From positions 5,329 to 69,328 of the forward strand of contig CAZSKQ010000007.1 in NCBI GenBank assembly GCA_964607425.1: a stretch of DNA of 64,000 nucleotides, given 5' to 3'. The position numbers and the translations under genes were made by a program. This document shows, one piece after another, positions 17,578 to 26,305 of this stretch. Position 1 is the first letter of the stretch; every line of letters begins with the position of its first letter. A model generated the notes under the pieces. The model worked only from the letters and a program-made list of their open reading frames with translations. It had not been told where the DNA came from and made no database searches. Source of the stretch: IDS-8 sp964607425. GTDB taxonomy: Bacteria > Pseudomonadota > Gammaproteobacteria > Steroidobacterales > Woeseiaceae.

Positions 17578-17590
17578 GGCGGGCTCCTAC
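17567..17590 (-). repeat. REP-like palindrome overlapping a start codon
   Basis: One copy of the GTAGGAG element with GCCCGC-CAT-GCGGGC arms, read on the minus strand. It fills most of the 41-base space between the TonB receptor stop and the sulfotransferase. The ATG in the palindrome centre is the assigned start of the sulfotransferase. Confidence 0.85.
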
Positions 17591-17618
17591 AAGACCGGTG
17601 CTGTAGCTCGCGGAAATA

Positions 17619-20018
17619 TCACTCGTAATCCCAGGACAGGCGCAAGCCAATAGTGCGCGGGCGGTTGGTCGTGATCCGCAGATCCGTATCGAGCGAGTTG
17701 ATGAACAGCTCCGCGCGCTCGTCGGTGATGTTCTCAGCGAAAAGCTCGACTGTCAGGTTGTCCATCTGCACGCCCAGCGACCCGTCCAGCGTGTTGTAGG
17801 AATCCTGCAGGAAGCGGTTGGCCTCGACGATCGAGCTGAACTGCTCGTCGGTGTACGCATAGACGAGCTGTGCGTAAGGATCCCAATCCCCCACCGTCCA
17901 TTGATAGCGGCCGCTCACGTTGAACTGCAGCTCGGGCGCCAGCGCGAGCTGGGAGCCCTCGGGAGCGAGGTCGGTCACGCTCGGCGGGACCCGCACCATT
18001 TCCGTGTCGTTGTAGGACCAGGCAGCGCGCAGAGTGAAGTTGTCGGTCGCCGACCACAGGAGATCGCCCTCGAAGCCCAGGATCTGGGCATCGGCGGCAT
18101 TCGACGTGAACGTGAGCACGGATATCAGGAAGTCGGTGATACCGACCTGAAGACCGTCCCATTCGATGAAGTAAACCGAGCCGTTGAAACGGAGGCGGTC
18201 GTCCAGCCAGGTGGTCTTCCAGCCGATTTCGTAGTTGGTGACCTCGTCGCTGACGTACGTCCGCGGTACGTCTTCTTCATCGAGGCGATTGAAGCCTCCA
18301 GGGCGAAAGCCTTCGGAGTAGGTGCCGAAGAACAGGGAGTCGTCGCTCAGGCGATAAGTCACGCTCGCCTTCAGGATGACGTCATCCTCCTTGAGCGGCA
18401 GTTCGTCGGCGAACAGGGCGTCGAAATTGTTTCCCTTGTCGGTGTCCACGTCGCCCAGCGTGGCGAAGTTGGAGGACCCCACCAGCTCGGTTTCAAGCTC
18501 GTAATAGCGCGCACCCAGGGTTGCCGACCATTCATCGGTAAAGTGCCAGGTCACCTCGCCAAAGACGGCAAACTGCTCTTCGGAGCGGATCGCATCGTTC
18601 ATGAAAGTGATGCCGGGCGCCCGCGGATTGGGATTGAAGTGAGTGGCCGTGGAGATCGGTATGTTCTGCGCAAAGAAGCCGGTGGAGCCGGCGACAAAGA
18701 AATTCGTGTCGACACCCGTCTCGATGTCGTCGAAGTAAATCCCGGCGACGAAATCCAGGCCTTCATCGTCGAACGACGAGATACGGAACTCGTGCGTGGT
18801 CCGGTCGTTCTCGATGAACGCGATCATTCCCTGGGTGGGATCGCCGCAGAGCGTGTAAGTAGGCTGGCAGATGTAGTAGTAGCCGTACTTGCCCACTTCC
18901 GTGTAGCCGCTGTAATCGAAGCTGTTGTTGACCTCGCGATCGAGGTAGGAGCCGGCGTAGATCACGTCCAGGTTCCGGATGCGGCCTTCGACGGTCAGCG
19001 AGTACTGCTGGAAATCGTCCTCCAGGCGGTCGGGGAAAAACCTTTGCACCTGCAGGTCGCCCACGACGCGGATACCGGACTGCGGATCCTCCGGGTCCTC
19101 GAACTCGGCGACGCGCGCGGGCGCATGGTCGAACACGCCGTCCACCTGCAGCTTCTGCTGCATGAACTGGCCCGTCACCTCCCAATCGTCGTTGACGGCA
19201 TACTTGGCGCTCAGGCGTCCACCGGTGTAGATGGCGTCGTTGAAGTCTTCCTCGACGAACGGCAGGTTGTTGACGACGGTCGATTCGGCATCTACCGGAA
19301 AGCCCGCCTCCACCGTCGGGAAGCCCAGGTGCTCCGCCGTATAGGCGTTCTCGCCGAACACGTTGTCGATGTAGCCGCCCTCGAAGGCGTTGTAGAACAC
19401 CGCGCGCAGGGCCAGCTTGTCCTCGAGTACCGGAACGTTGACGTAGCCCTCGACGCTGTTGCTCAACTCGCCCTTGTGCGTGTCGGCGACGCTCGCGTCG
19501 AAGCCGGCCTGGAATTCGCCGTAGACGGGCTTGTTCGTGATCAGGCGGATCGTGCCCGCCTGCGAGCTCGCTCCGAAGAGCGTGCCCTGCGGCCCCGGCA
19601 GAACCTCGATACGCGCGATGTCGGCCGCGTACAGGTCGAGGTTGCGGCCGCCGGAGCTGACCGGCTGCTCGTCCAGGTACAACGCCACGTTCGGTACCGG
19701 AGCGCCGATCTCGACCGAGGTCTGGTCGGACGAGTCCGTCGCCATGCCGCGGATGAAGATGAACGATTGTCCGGGTCCGCGGCCGGCGGCGTTGACGTTC
19801 GGCAGGTAGCGCACGTAGTCATCGAAATTGCCGATGTTGAGCTCTTCCAGCCGCGCCTCGCCGATCGCCTGCACGGCCACCGAGACGTCCTGCAGGCTGG
19901 TCTCGCGCTTGGTGGCGGTAACGATGATTTCATCGAGCTCGGCGGCGGAAGCCAGGCTCATCGAACCGGTGGAGAGCGCGACCACGATGGCCTGGCTCAA
20001 AGCGTTTCTGCGAAACAT
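17619..20018 (-). CDS. TonB-dependent receptor (sulfotransferase-associated)
   Basis: A 799-residue outer-membrane receptor. The signal peptide spans residues 1 to about 28 (IVVALSTGSMSLASAAE). The plug follows with DEIIVTATKRETSLQDVSVA, the usual TonB-box/plug start, and RIEVLPGPQGTLFGASSQAG (about 133-152). The rest is a 22-strand barrel ending in LRLSWDYE; the usual terminal aromatic residue is not the last one. The start at 20018 is set by a strong GGGGGAGG ribosome-binding site; the open frame upstream is non-coding. It imports an unknown ligand using the energised TonB-ExbBD system and probably shares a transcript with the TPR-sulfotransferase. It is less related to the four receptors at 27-47 kb than they are to each other. 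Confidence 0.95.
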   Translation of the reverse strand: MFRRNALSQAIVVALSTGSMSLASAAELDEIIVTATKRETSLQDVSVAVQAIGEARLEELNIGNFDDYVRYLPNVNAAGRGPGQSFIFIRGMATDSSDQTSVEIGAPVPNVALYLDEQPVSSGGRNLDLYAADIARIEVLPGPQGTLFGASSQAGTIRLITNKPVYGEFQAGFDASVADTHKGELSNSVEGYVNVPVLEDKLALRAVFYNAFEGGYIDNVFGENAYTAEHLGFPTVEAGFPVDAESTVVNNLPFVEEDFNDAIYTGGRLSAKYAVNDDWEVTGQFMQQKLQVDGVFDHAPARVAEFEDPEDPQSGIRVVGDLQVQRFFPDRLEDDFQQYSLTVEGRIRNLDVIYAGSYLDREVNNSFDYSGYTEVGKYGYYYICQPTYTLCGDPTQGMIAFIENDRTTHEFRISSFDDEGLDFVAGIYFDDIETGVDTNFFVAGSTGFFAQNIPISTATHFNPNPRAPGITFMNDAIRSEEQFAVFGEVTWHFTDEWSATLGARYYELETELVGSSNFATLGDVDTDKGNNFDALFADELPLKEDDVILKASVTYRLSDDSLFFGTYSEGFRPGGFNRLDEEDVPRTYVSDEVTNYEIGWKTTWLDDRLRFNGSVYFIEWDGLQVGITDFLISVLTFTSNAADAQILGFEGDLLWSATDNFTLRAAWSYNDTEMVRVPPSVTDLAPEGSQLALAPELQFNVSGRYQWTVGDWDPYAQLVYAYTDEQFSSIVEANRFLQDSYNTLDGSLGVQMDNLTVELFAENITDERAELFINSLDTDLRITTNRPRTIGLRLSWDYE

Positions 20019-20181
20019 CCACGTCCTCCCCCTGGTAACAATTGCGGCCAGCCCGGCATGGGCCAACCCGCTGCGCACGCCGTACCTCGGCTGGAGTATA
20101 GACCAAGCCGTGCCCGGTGCAGCGGCTTGCAGCGATTGGCCGGCGCCGTGGCGGCCGGCGGCAGGTCGCCCGACAGGCATC

Positions 20182-20213
20182 TATAATCCCCGTACACAGT
20201 CAGTACAGGGATT
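20182..20213 (+). promoter_or_regulatory. TATAAT box overlapping a dyad operator upstream of the Calx-beta gene
   Basis: TATAAT at 20182-20187 runs into an inverted repeat: left arm AATCCCCGTAC (20185-20195), right arm GTACAGGGATT (20203-20213), differing by one opposed base. It lies 80 bases before the large surface-protein gene and 170 bases from the divergent receptor start. A -10 box embedded in a dyad is a typical repressor site. A clear -35 is not visible. The right arm is followed by TTTTG, so a terminator-like RNA hairpin is the alternative. Confidence 0.45.
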
Positions 20214-20293
20214 TTGTCAGGGGGGCAGTCCGATAACAGACAGAAGAGCGGCCTGGGGGCAAGCACGACCCTTGTTCGAGGAGAACAACGAAC

Positions 20294-23200
20294 GTGAGAG
20301 ACCACCATGCCGCTCGCTTCCCGGGCAGTGCTCGCCGCACGCCGGCCGAAATCGCGCCGCCGCCGCTCCCCCGCCAAACCGCCGCCCTCCTGGTCCTGCT
20401 GGCCGCCCCTTCCTTCGCGCTGGCGCAGGTAACCGTCACCACCGCCGGGAACGCCGAGGAAAACTCCGGGAGCGGCGCATTCGTGGTTGCCCTGGTCGCG
20501 GCAAGCGCATCGCCGATCGATGTGCAATTTTCCGTTACCGGCACTGCGTTATCCGGGGACGATTACGAAGCGCTGGGTGAGTCGGTGAGCATCCCCGCCG
20601 GTGCGACGTCGGCCGAGATCGAGGTCCGGCCGCTCGACGACGAGCTCGTCGAAGGCGACGAAACCGTCGTCATCACGCTGACCGGCACGAGCAGCCCGGA
20701 CGTGCCGGTCGGCTCGCCTGCAAGCGCCACTCTCACCATCGCCGACGACGACGCGGCAGACGGCGGCGGCATGGCCGAGGTCGTCGTCTCGATCGCAGCG
20801 ACCGACGACAGCGCGGCCGAGACCCCTAACGACAGCGGCCGGTTCACCGTCAGCCGCACCGGCGGTCCCGAACGGGCAGTGACGATCGCCTATTCGGTTT
20901 CCGGCAGTGCCACGCCGGGTGCGGATTACGCCGCGCTGTCCGGCAGCGCCATCCTGGGCGCCGGGATGCGGCAGGTGGACATTCCGGTGAACGTGCCCCG
21001 CAACGACAACGTCTTCGAAGGGGACGAAACCGTCACGGTCACCCTCGCCGCGGTCGAGGGGGAACTGGCTGTCGAGGCGGGCCAGGCAAGCGTCACGATC
21101 CACGACAGCACGCACACTGTAACCGCCTCGGCTGCCGCGGATGCCGTCGAAGGGGACAGCGAAGCAGGCCGCGTCGAGGTCGTGCTCAGCGCGCCCAACG
21201 GCTCGGGCGGCGCACTGGAGGTCAGCTACACCTTCACGGGCAGCGCGGCGCCCGGCGACGATTACGCCATGCCGAGCGGCACCGCCAGGATCTCCCCCGG
21301 GGAGAGCTCGACGGCAATCCCCATCTCACCGGTCGAAGACACGGAAGTGGAGGACGAAGAAACCGTCATCATTACGCTGACCGGCACGAACAGTGCCGCG
21401 GTGTCCGTGGGCTCGCCCGCCAGCGCCACCGTGACCATCGCCGACAACGACGAAGCGCCGGCGCCGCCGCCGCCCGCGGAAGTGCAGGTATCGGTGGTCG
21501 CCTCCGATCCCGATGCCGCCGAAACGCCGGATGACGCGGGCCGGTTCGTCGTGCAGCGCGTCGGCGGCGATCCCGGACGCACCGTGGAAGCCGCCTATGC
21601 CGTCGGCGGCAGTGCCTCTCCCGGTGACGATTACGAAGCGCTTTCCGGCAGCGTCACTCTCGCCGGCGACGAGGCCGTCATCGACGTCAACGTAACGGGA
21701 AACGACGGTGCTTTCGAAGGCCTCGAGAGCGTCACCATAAGCCTGCGGGATGTCGCCGGCGAAATCGTGGTGGTGGAAGGCTCGGCAACGGTCACTATCG
21801 AGGATAGTCCGCACTCCGTGTCCGTCTCGAGCGCCGGCAACGCCGACGAATCCGGCATCAACGGCCGGATCGACGTCTCGCTCGGCGCCCGCAACGCGTC
21901 GGGTGAGAACCTCACGGTCAGTTATTCGGTCGGCGGCAGTGCGACCCCCGGCAACGACTACAAGGCACTCAGCGGGACCGCCACCATCGCGACCGGCGCC
22001 AGCGCCGCCGCGATCACCATCGAACCGCTGGACGACGCTGCGGTCGAGGAACCGGAAACAGTCGTCGTCACGCTCACGAGCACGAGTAATCCCGCAGCGC
22101 CGGTCGGCGCACCCGCCACGGCGACGGTGTCCATCGCGAGCAACGACAGCGACGATGACGATGGCGACAGCGGTGGCGAAGACGACGGCGATGGCGGCGA
22201 CGGCGGGAGTGACGGCGGGAGCGGAGGCGCCGGCGGTGATGCCGGCAACAACGATGGCGATGGCGACGGGCTGACCGACGCCGAGGAAGCCGCTCTCGGC
22301 ACCGATCCCGCGCTCGTCGACAGCGATGGCGACGGGGTCGGCGACGGGAGCGAGGCCGCCGCCGCAACCGACCCGCTCGACAACCGCTCGTTCGCCGACG
22401 CCGATCGCGACTTCGTGCCGGACGCCGTGGAAGCGGACGACGGCACCGATCCCGGGGACGCGAACAGCTACGCCGACGGCGATGGCGGCGGCACCGCGGA
22501 CCACGTCGAAACGATCACGTACAGAACCTTCGGCCTTCCACAAACCAGCGTCGCCGATGCGAGCGACGATCGCCGCGACCTGGACGGCGACGGACTGCCG
22601 GACCGGCTGGAAATCGGCAGCGGCTCGAATGCCGACGACGCGAGCTCGCCGACCGCGGATGGAAGCGGCGACAGCGATGGCGACGGCATCACCAACGCGG
22701 TCGAGGCTTACCTTGCAACGCTTCGCATCGATGCGGCCGAGGCCGTCAGCGACCACGATCGCGACGGCTACCCGGATGCCGCGGAAGTAGCGCTCGGCCT
22801 GGATCCTTTGCAGGCGCGCGAGCGCGACGCCGACGACGACGGTGTGCCTGACGTGGTCGAGGCGCTCGCCGGACTCGACATCGACAGCAGCACCGACTCC
22901 GACGGCGACGGCATCCCGGACGCGCGCGAGATCGCGCTCGGCTCGCATACGCTGGATGCGAACTCGCCGGTCGCCAACGGCGCAATGGACGACGACGGCG
23001 ACGGCGTGAGCAACGGTATCGAAGCGGTACTCGAGCTGCTCGGCGCGCAGGACGCCGACGGCAGCCGCGACGGCGATGGCGACGGGATCGTCGATGCCGA
23101 CGAGATCCGCCTCGGGACGGACCCGCTCCACGACGAGCAGCCGGCGCCCTGGATCGGGCTGGCGCAGGCGGGCCTCGGCTCGGTGAACGCGCTCCTGGCG

Positions 23201-24262
23201 GACGGCGGGGAGGCGACGGCGTCCGCCCTGGTCGGCGGCCACCAGGCCGGCACTTTCGTGTACGACTGGAGCGGCTCCAGCGCCGCCTTGCTGGCCGTGT
23301 CCTCCGGCAACCCGGCGGCGCGCACGCTCACACTGTCCCCGCAGACACTGCCGCCAGGCCCCTACCAGCTGCTGCTCACCGTACAGCGCCGTATCGGCGA
23401 CTACACGTCGCCGGTGTCGGCGGTCGAGCTGACCGTCAACGTGCTGGAGGGCGCGGCCGCCGACGTTGTGGATGCCGACGGCGATGGCGTAGCTGACAAC
23501 GCCGACGATGCGGACGGGCGCGCCGGCTTCGGCAACGAGCTGCAGGCACAGGGCGGCGCGCGCCTGCAGGTCGCGCCCGGAATAAGGCTGCAGCTCGGCT
23601 CCACCGCGCGCACTGCACGCAAGGATTCCGCCCTCGTGACCGCCGCTGACATAGCCGCCGCGGGCAATGGCGCGGGCGGCAGCGTCGATAACAGCGCGGA
23701 CGCGTTCGATTACGTAAGCGGCATCTACGATTTTGCGATCACGAACCTGCCGGAGGTGGGCGCGGCCGTGCAGGTCGTCATCCCGCAGGCGGCGGCAATC
23801 GGCGAATTTCCCGAGTACCGCAAGTTCCACCCGGACAGCGGCTGGATGGGCTTCGTGGAGGACGATAACAATAGCATCGCCTCGGCAGTGGGCGCGCCGG
23901 GCAGTTGCCCGGCGCCGGGCGATGACAGCTACGAGCCGGGGCTGGCGCAGGGTCACTTCTGCGTCCAGCTCACGATTGCGGACGGCGGCCCGAACGACGG
24001 CGACGCCGCGCTCGGCCCGAACGGCGTCATCGAGGACCCGGGCGGCGTGGCCACACCCAAGGGACAGGTGACGGTCGGCCAGGGCGGTGGCGGCGTCGGT
24101 CCGGCAGCACTGATCGTTCTCGGGCTGGGTTCACTTGGCGCATGGCGCCGCCGCCAGTCGCGCGCTACGGATTGGCACAAGGATCGCACCGGGCCTCGGA
24201 GACGGGGCGACGACGGAGGAGCGCCTCATGTGGGGCAAAATCAGGGAAGCCGGCTCGATTAG
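20294..24262 (+). CDS. Giant Calx-beta / thrombospondin-3 repeat surface protein with C-terminal anchor
   Basis: A 1322-residue exported protein. The signal peptide region is LLVLLAAPSFALAQ (about 34-47). Five Calx-beta domains (about 45-615) repeat the pattern GSAxPGxDY...EGDETV...SATVTIADND. An Asp/Gly-rich linker (about 617-655) is followed by thrombospondin type 3 calcium-binding repeats (DGDGL/DxDxDG, about 655-945). A choice-of-anchor-U-like domain (about 1136-1250) includes PEYRKFHPDSGWMGFV and DGGPNDGD. The end is GGGG, a hydrophobic helix and RRR (about 1262-1290), as in GlyGly-CTERM/rhombosortase substrates. Start GTG 20294 has GAGGAG upstream. An unusual tail of about 35 residues follows the RRR and overlaps yihY. 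Probably a calcium-dependent surface adhesin. Confidence 0.9.
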   Translation: MRDHHAARFPGSARRTPAEIAPPPLPRQTAALLVLLAAPSFALAQVTVTTAGNAEENSGSGAFVVALVAASASPIDVQFSVTGTALSGDDYEALGESVSIPAGATSAEIEVRPLDDELVEGDETVVITLTGTSSPDVPVGSPASATLTIADDDAADGGGMAEVVVSIAATDDSAAETPNDSGRFTVSRTGGPERAVTIAYSVSGSATPGADYAALSGSAILGAGMRQVDIPVNVPRNDNVFEGDETVTVTLAAVEGELAVEAGQASVTIHDSTHTVTASAAADAVEGDSEAGRVEVVLSAPNGSGGALEVSYTFTGSAAPGDDYAMPSGTARISPGESSTAIPISPVEDTEVEDEETVIITLTGTNSAAVSVGSPASATVTIADNDEAPAPPPPAEVQVSVVASDPDAAETPDDAGRFVVQRVGGDPGRTVEAAYAVGGSASPGDDYEALSGSVTLAGDEAVIDVNVTGNDGAFEGLESVTISLRDVAGEIVVVEGSATVTIEDSPHSVSVSSAGNADESGINGRIDVSLGARNASGENLTVSYSVGGSATPGNDYKALSGTATIATGASAAAITIEPLDDAAVEEPETVVVTLTSTSNPAAPVGAPATATVSIASNDSDDDDGDSGGEDDGDGGDGGSDGGSGGAGGDAGNNDGDGDGLTDAEEAALGTDPALVDSDGDGVGDGSEAAAATDPLDNRSFADADRDFVPDAVEADDGTDPGDANSYADGDGGGTADHVETITYRTFGLPQTSVADASDDRRDLDGDGLPDRLEIGSGSNADDASSPTADGSGDSDGDGITNAVEAYLATLRIDAAEAVSDHDRDGYPDAAEVALGLDPLQARERDADDDGVPDVVEALAGLDIDSSTDSDGDGIPDAREIALGSHTLDANSPVANGAMDDDGDGVSNGIEAVLELLGAQDADGSRDGDGDGIVDADEIRLGTDPLHDEQPAPWIGLAQAGLGSVNALLADGGEATASALVGGHQAGTFVYDWSGSSAALLAVSSGNPAARTLTLSPQTLPPGPYQLLLTVQRRIGDYTSPVSAVELTVNVLEGAAADVVDADGDGVADNADDADGRAGFGNELQAQGGARLQVAPGIRLQLGSTARTARKDSALVTAADIAAAGNGAGGSVDNSADAFDYVSGIYDFAITNLPEVGAAVQVVIPQAAAIGEFPEYRKFHPDSGWMGFVEDDNNSIASAVGAPGSCPAPGDDSYEPGLAQGHFCVQLTIADGGPNDGDAALGPNGVIEDPGGVATPKGQVTVGQGGGGVGPAALIVLGLGSLGAWRRRQSRATDWHKDRTGPRRRGDDGGAPHVGQNQGSRLD

Positions 24263-25151
24263 CTGGGAGTCGATACGCACTTTTGTGCAGGGCAACGCGT
24301 TCGAAATGGCGGCGGCCCTGGCGTATTTCACGCTGCTGTCCATCGCGCCGCTCCTGCTCGTGATCATCGGCGCCGCGGGCGTGCTCATGGGCGAGAGGCA
24401 GGTACAAGAGGCGCTCGTAACACAGGCGCGGGAACTCGTCGGCAGTGAAGGTGCGTCCCTGCTGCAAACGGTGATGCAGAGGGCGGCCGAGTCGCCCCGT
24501 AACGTACTCTCGATGGGAATCGGCTTCGTGCTCACGCTTTTCGGTGCCACGACCATCTTCGCGCACCTGCAGAGGTCGCTGAACCGGATCTGGGACGTGC
24601 AGCCGAGGCCGTCGAATGCCGTGCTGGGTTTCGCGCGCGCCCGGCTCATTTCCCTCAGCGTCGTGCTCGGCCTGGCCTTCCTGATGCTGGCATCGCTGGT
24701 ACTGCAGGCGGCGATCAGCGGACTGCAGGAGTACCTGGCATCCCTGTTCCCGGGGGCGGCGATCCTGTCCCGTATCCTGAACACCCTGCTGTCGCTGACG
24801 CTGGTCGCGCTCGTGCTCGCCATGCTGTTCCGCTATGTCCCGGACGTGGAAATCTCGTGGCACGACACGCTAGTCGGCGCGCTCGTAACGGCCGTCCTGC
24901 TGACGATCGGCAACTACGCGATCGGCCTGTACCTCGGGCACGCGGCCGTGGGCTCCGCTTACGGAGCAGCCGGCTCCGCCGTGGTGTTCATGGTCTGGGT
25001 GTATTACACGTCGGTAGTGCTGTTCTTCGGTGCGAACACCACCAAGGTGATCGCTGTGCATCACGGTTCGCCCATCGTTCCCAACCGTTACGCGGAATTC
25101 CTGCCCGGTGCCGAGCCGCTGTCGGCGCAACGGTACCACGCCGAAAACTGA
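24228..25151 (+). CDS. YihY/BrkB-family inner-membrane protein
   Basis: A 307-residue membrane protein of the YihY/virulence factor BrkB family (Virul_fac_BrkB), with about six helices. The family opening is present: FEMAAALAYFTLLSIAPLLLV (within residues 26-46), then a periplasmic-helix region, and later PDVEISWHDTLVGA (about 206-219) and GSAYGAAGSAVVFMVWVYYT (about 243-262). The start ATG 24228 has GGAGGA eight bases upstream; an in-frame earlier start at 24135 would run through the anchor of the upstream gene. Function is not settled (it was once misannotated as RNase BN). It overlaps the preceding gene by 35 bases. Confidence 0.92.
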   Translation: MWGKIREAGSISWESIRTFVQGNAFEMAAALAYFTLLSIAPLLLVIIGAAGVLMGERQVQEALVTQARELVGSEGASLLQTVMQRAAESPRNVLSMGIGFVLTLFGATTIFAHLQRSLNRIWDVQPRPSNAVLGFARARLISLSVVLGLAFLMLASLVLQAAISGLQEYLASLFPGAAILSRILNTLLSLTLVALVLAMLFRYVPDVEISWHDTLVGALVTAVLLTIGNYAIGLYLGHAAVGSAYGAAGSAVVFMVWVYYTSVVLFFGANTTKVIAVHHGSPIVPNRYAEFLPGAEPLSAQRYHAEN

Positions 25152-25699
25152 AAGCCGCGCATGTGATCATGCGCTCAAGAATTCAAAAGCAAGCAGGCAC
25201 CCCACCCGCATCTGGACCCTTCTTTATTCACTTTCTCTAAACTTCGGCGACAAATCCGAGGTCGCTTCGTACCTCATTGTAGGTATCCCGCGATAACCAA
25301 CCATCTGGCAGACTTGGCTGAAGCTCCCTTCCTGGGCGACGCAAGCGCGAGCTTGCGCTTGGGGGTTTTTGTAGATCGATTCGATCACGAAGATTTGCTG
25401 CTTGCTCCAGCGTCGCCAGGACGGATTGTCGGATCATCGGACTGCTGCCAGAGAGGGGCTCTTTGGGGAACATTGCCGCATTTCACATTGTGAACAGCCA
25501 GCTTCTCGACCCGGAGGGACGCGTGCGTGAGGAACTGCCTGCTTTTGCCGGCGACCAGGCATGCCTTCAAGTCGAGGTGATTGCTGCTCTCGGGGAGTCC
25601 GGGTAACGTGGCGACCGATCCAGCGCCATACGCAGTGCGGCCAAAACATGCGCCTGGATTCCGTCATGTAAACCCACGAAGAGAGCGAGGCCGCTCCTC
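25152..25699. other. Intergenic region of 548 bases, no supported gene
   Basis: Apart from a terminator near its left end I find no convincing gene. A minus-strand stretch around 25385-25620 can be read as an open frame containing LKACLVAGKSRQFLTH, but it lacks a start signal and a recognised family; it could be a decayed gene. The last 60 bases carry the promoter region of the Lrp-type regulator. Confidence 0.45.
25343..25371 (+). terminator. Rho-independent terminator behind yihY
   Basis: Stem CAAGCGC (25343-25349) and GCGCTTG (25356-25362) with a six-base loop, followed by GGGG and five T. It lies about 190 bases after the yihY-like stop on the plus strand. Confidence 0.7.
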
Positions 25700-26209
25700 G
25701 TGACGACGACGGAAAAAAGTCGATCGGATGCGACCGGGATCACGCTCGATTCTTACGACCGACAGATCCTCGAAATCCTGCAGGAGGATGGGCGTATCTC
25801 AAATGCCCGGCTTGCCGAGACTCTCGGCCTCTCTATCTCTCCCTGCTGGCGCCGTGTACGCCGCCTGGAGAGGGCGGGAATCATCCGCGGCTACAGGGCA
25901 CTGCTTGCTCCGGAGAAGGTTGGCCTGCCGCTCATCGCCTTCGTGCACATCTCGGTGGAGAATCATAGTTCTGACATAGCCGAACGTCTCGACCGGGTCG
26001 TCCAGAGCTGCCGCGAGGTACAGGAGTGCCATTCCATGTCAGGGCAGGATGATTACCTGCTGAAAGTCGTTTCGGCGTCAATGGCCGCTTTTGAGCACTT
26101 CCTTTCCGAGAAACTCATGCCGGTAAAGGGCCTGCGTACCATCCACACCAGCTTTGTGCTCAGGTCGAAGAAACATACGACGGTGTTACCTCTTCCGCAG
26201 GCGCGGTAA
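25700..26209 (+). CDS. Lrp/AsnC family transcriptional regulator
   Basis: A 169-residue regulator of the feast/famine family. The N-terminal winged helix (about 17-75) reads LDSYDRQILEILQEDGRISNARLAETLG... and continues with LSISPCWRRVRRLERAGIIRGY. The C-terminal RAM effector domain spans about 82-155 (IAFVHISVENH, then VQECHSMSGQDDYLLKVV). Such proteins bind DNA as dimers or octamers and respond to amino acids. The start is a GTG at 25700. It converges on the secreted-enzyme/TonB locus beginning at 26306 and might regulate it if the locus serves amino-acid or peptide supply; that link is inference. Confidence 0.94.
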   Translation: MTTTEKSRSDATGITLDSYDRQILEILQEDGRISNARLAETLGLSISPCWRRVRRLERAGIIRGYRALLAPEKVGLPLIAFVHISVENHSSDIAERLDRVVQSCREVQECHSMSGQDDYLLKVVSASMAAFEHFLSEKLMPVKGLRTIHTSFVLRSKKHTTVLPLPQAR

Positions 26210-26305
26210 GCGTAGCGAACACCGAGTCGCAGTCATGCCCGCCAGCCGCCGCTCCATCCCTGCCGGGCACGGAGCAGTCCTGCCCCGCCCCGGTCGGATC
26301 GTAGA

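Noticed and set aside
17901..20186. 761-codon plus-strand open frame opposite the TonB receptor
   Set aside because: Shadow of the receptor gene; composition is Val/Glu/Arg-rich without domains.
21326..23956. 876-codon minus-strand open frame opposite the Calx-beta gene
   Set aside because: Antisense shadow of Asp/Gly repeat codons; no start signal or family, while the plus strand has clear repeat domains.
25385..25667. Possible remnant gene on the minus strand in the 548-base spacer
   Set aside because: Two competing frames, no start signal and no family recognised; noted only as part of the intergenic entry.
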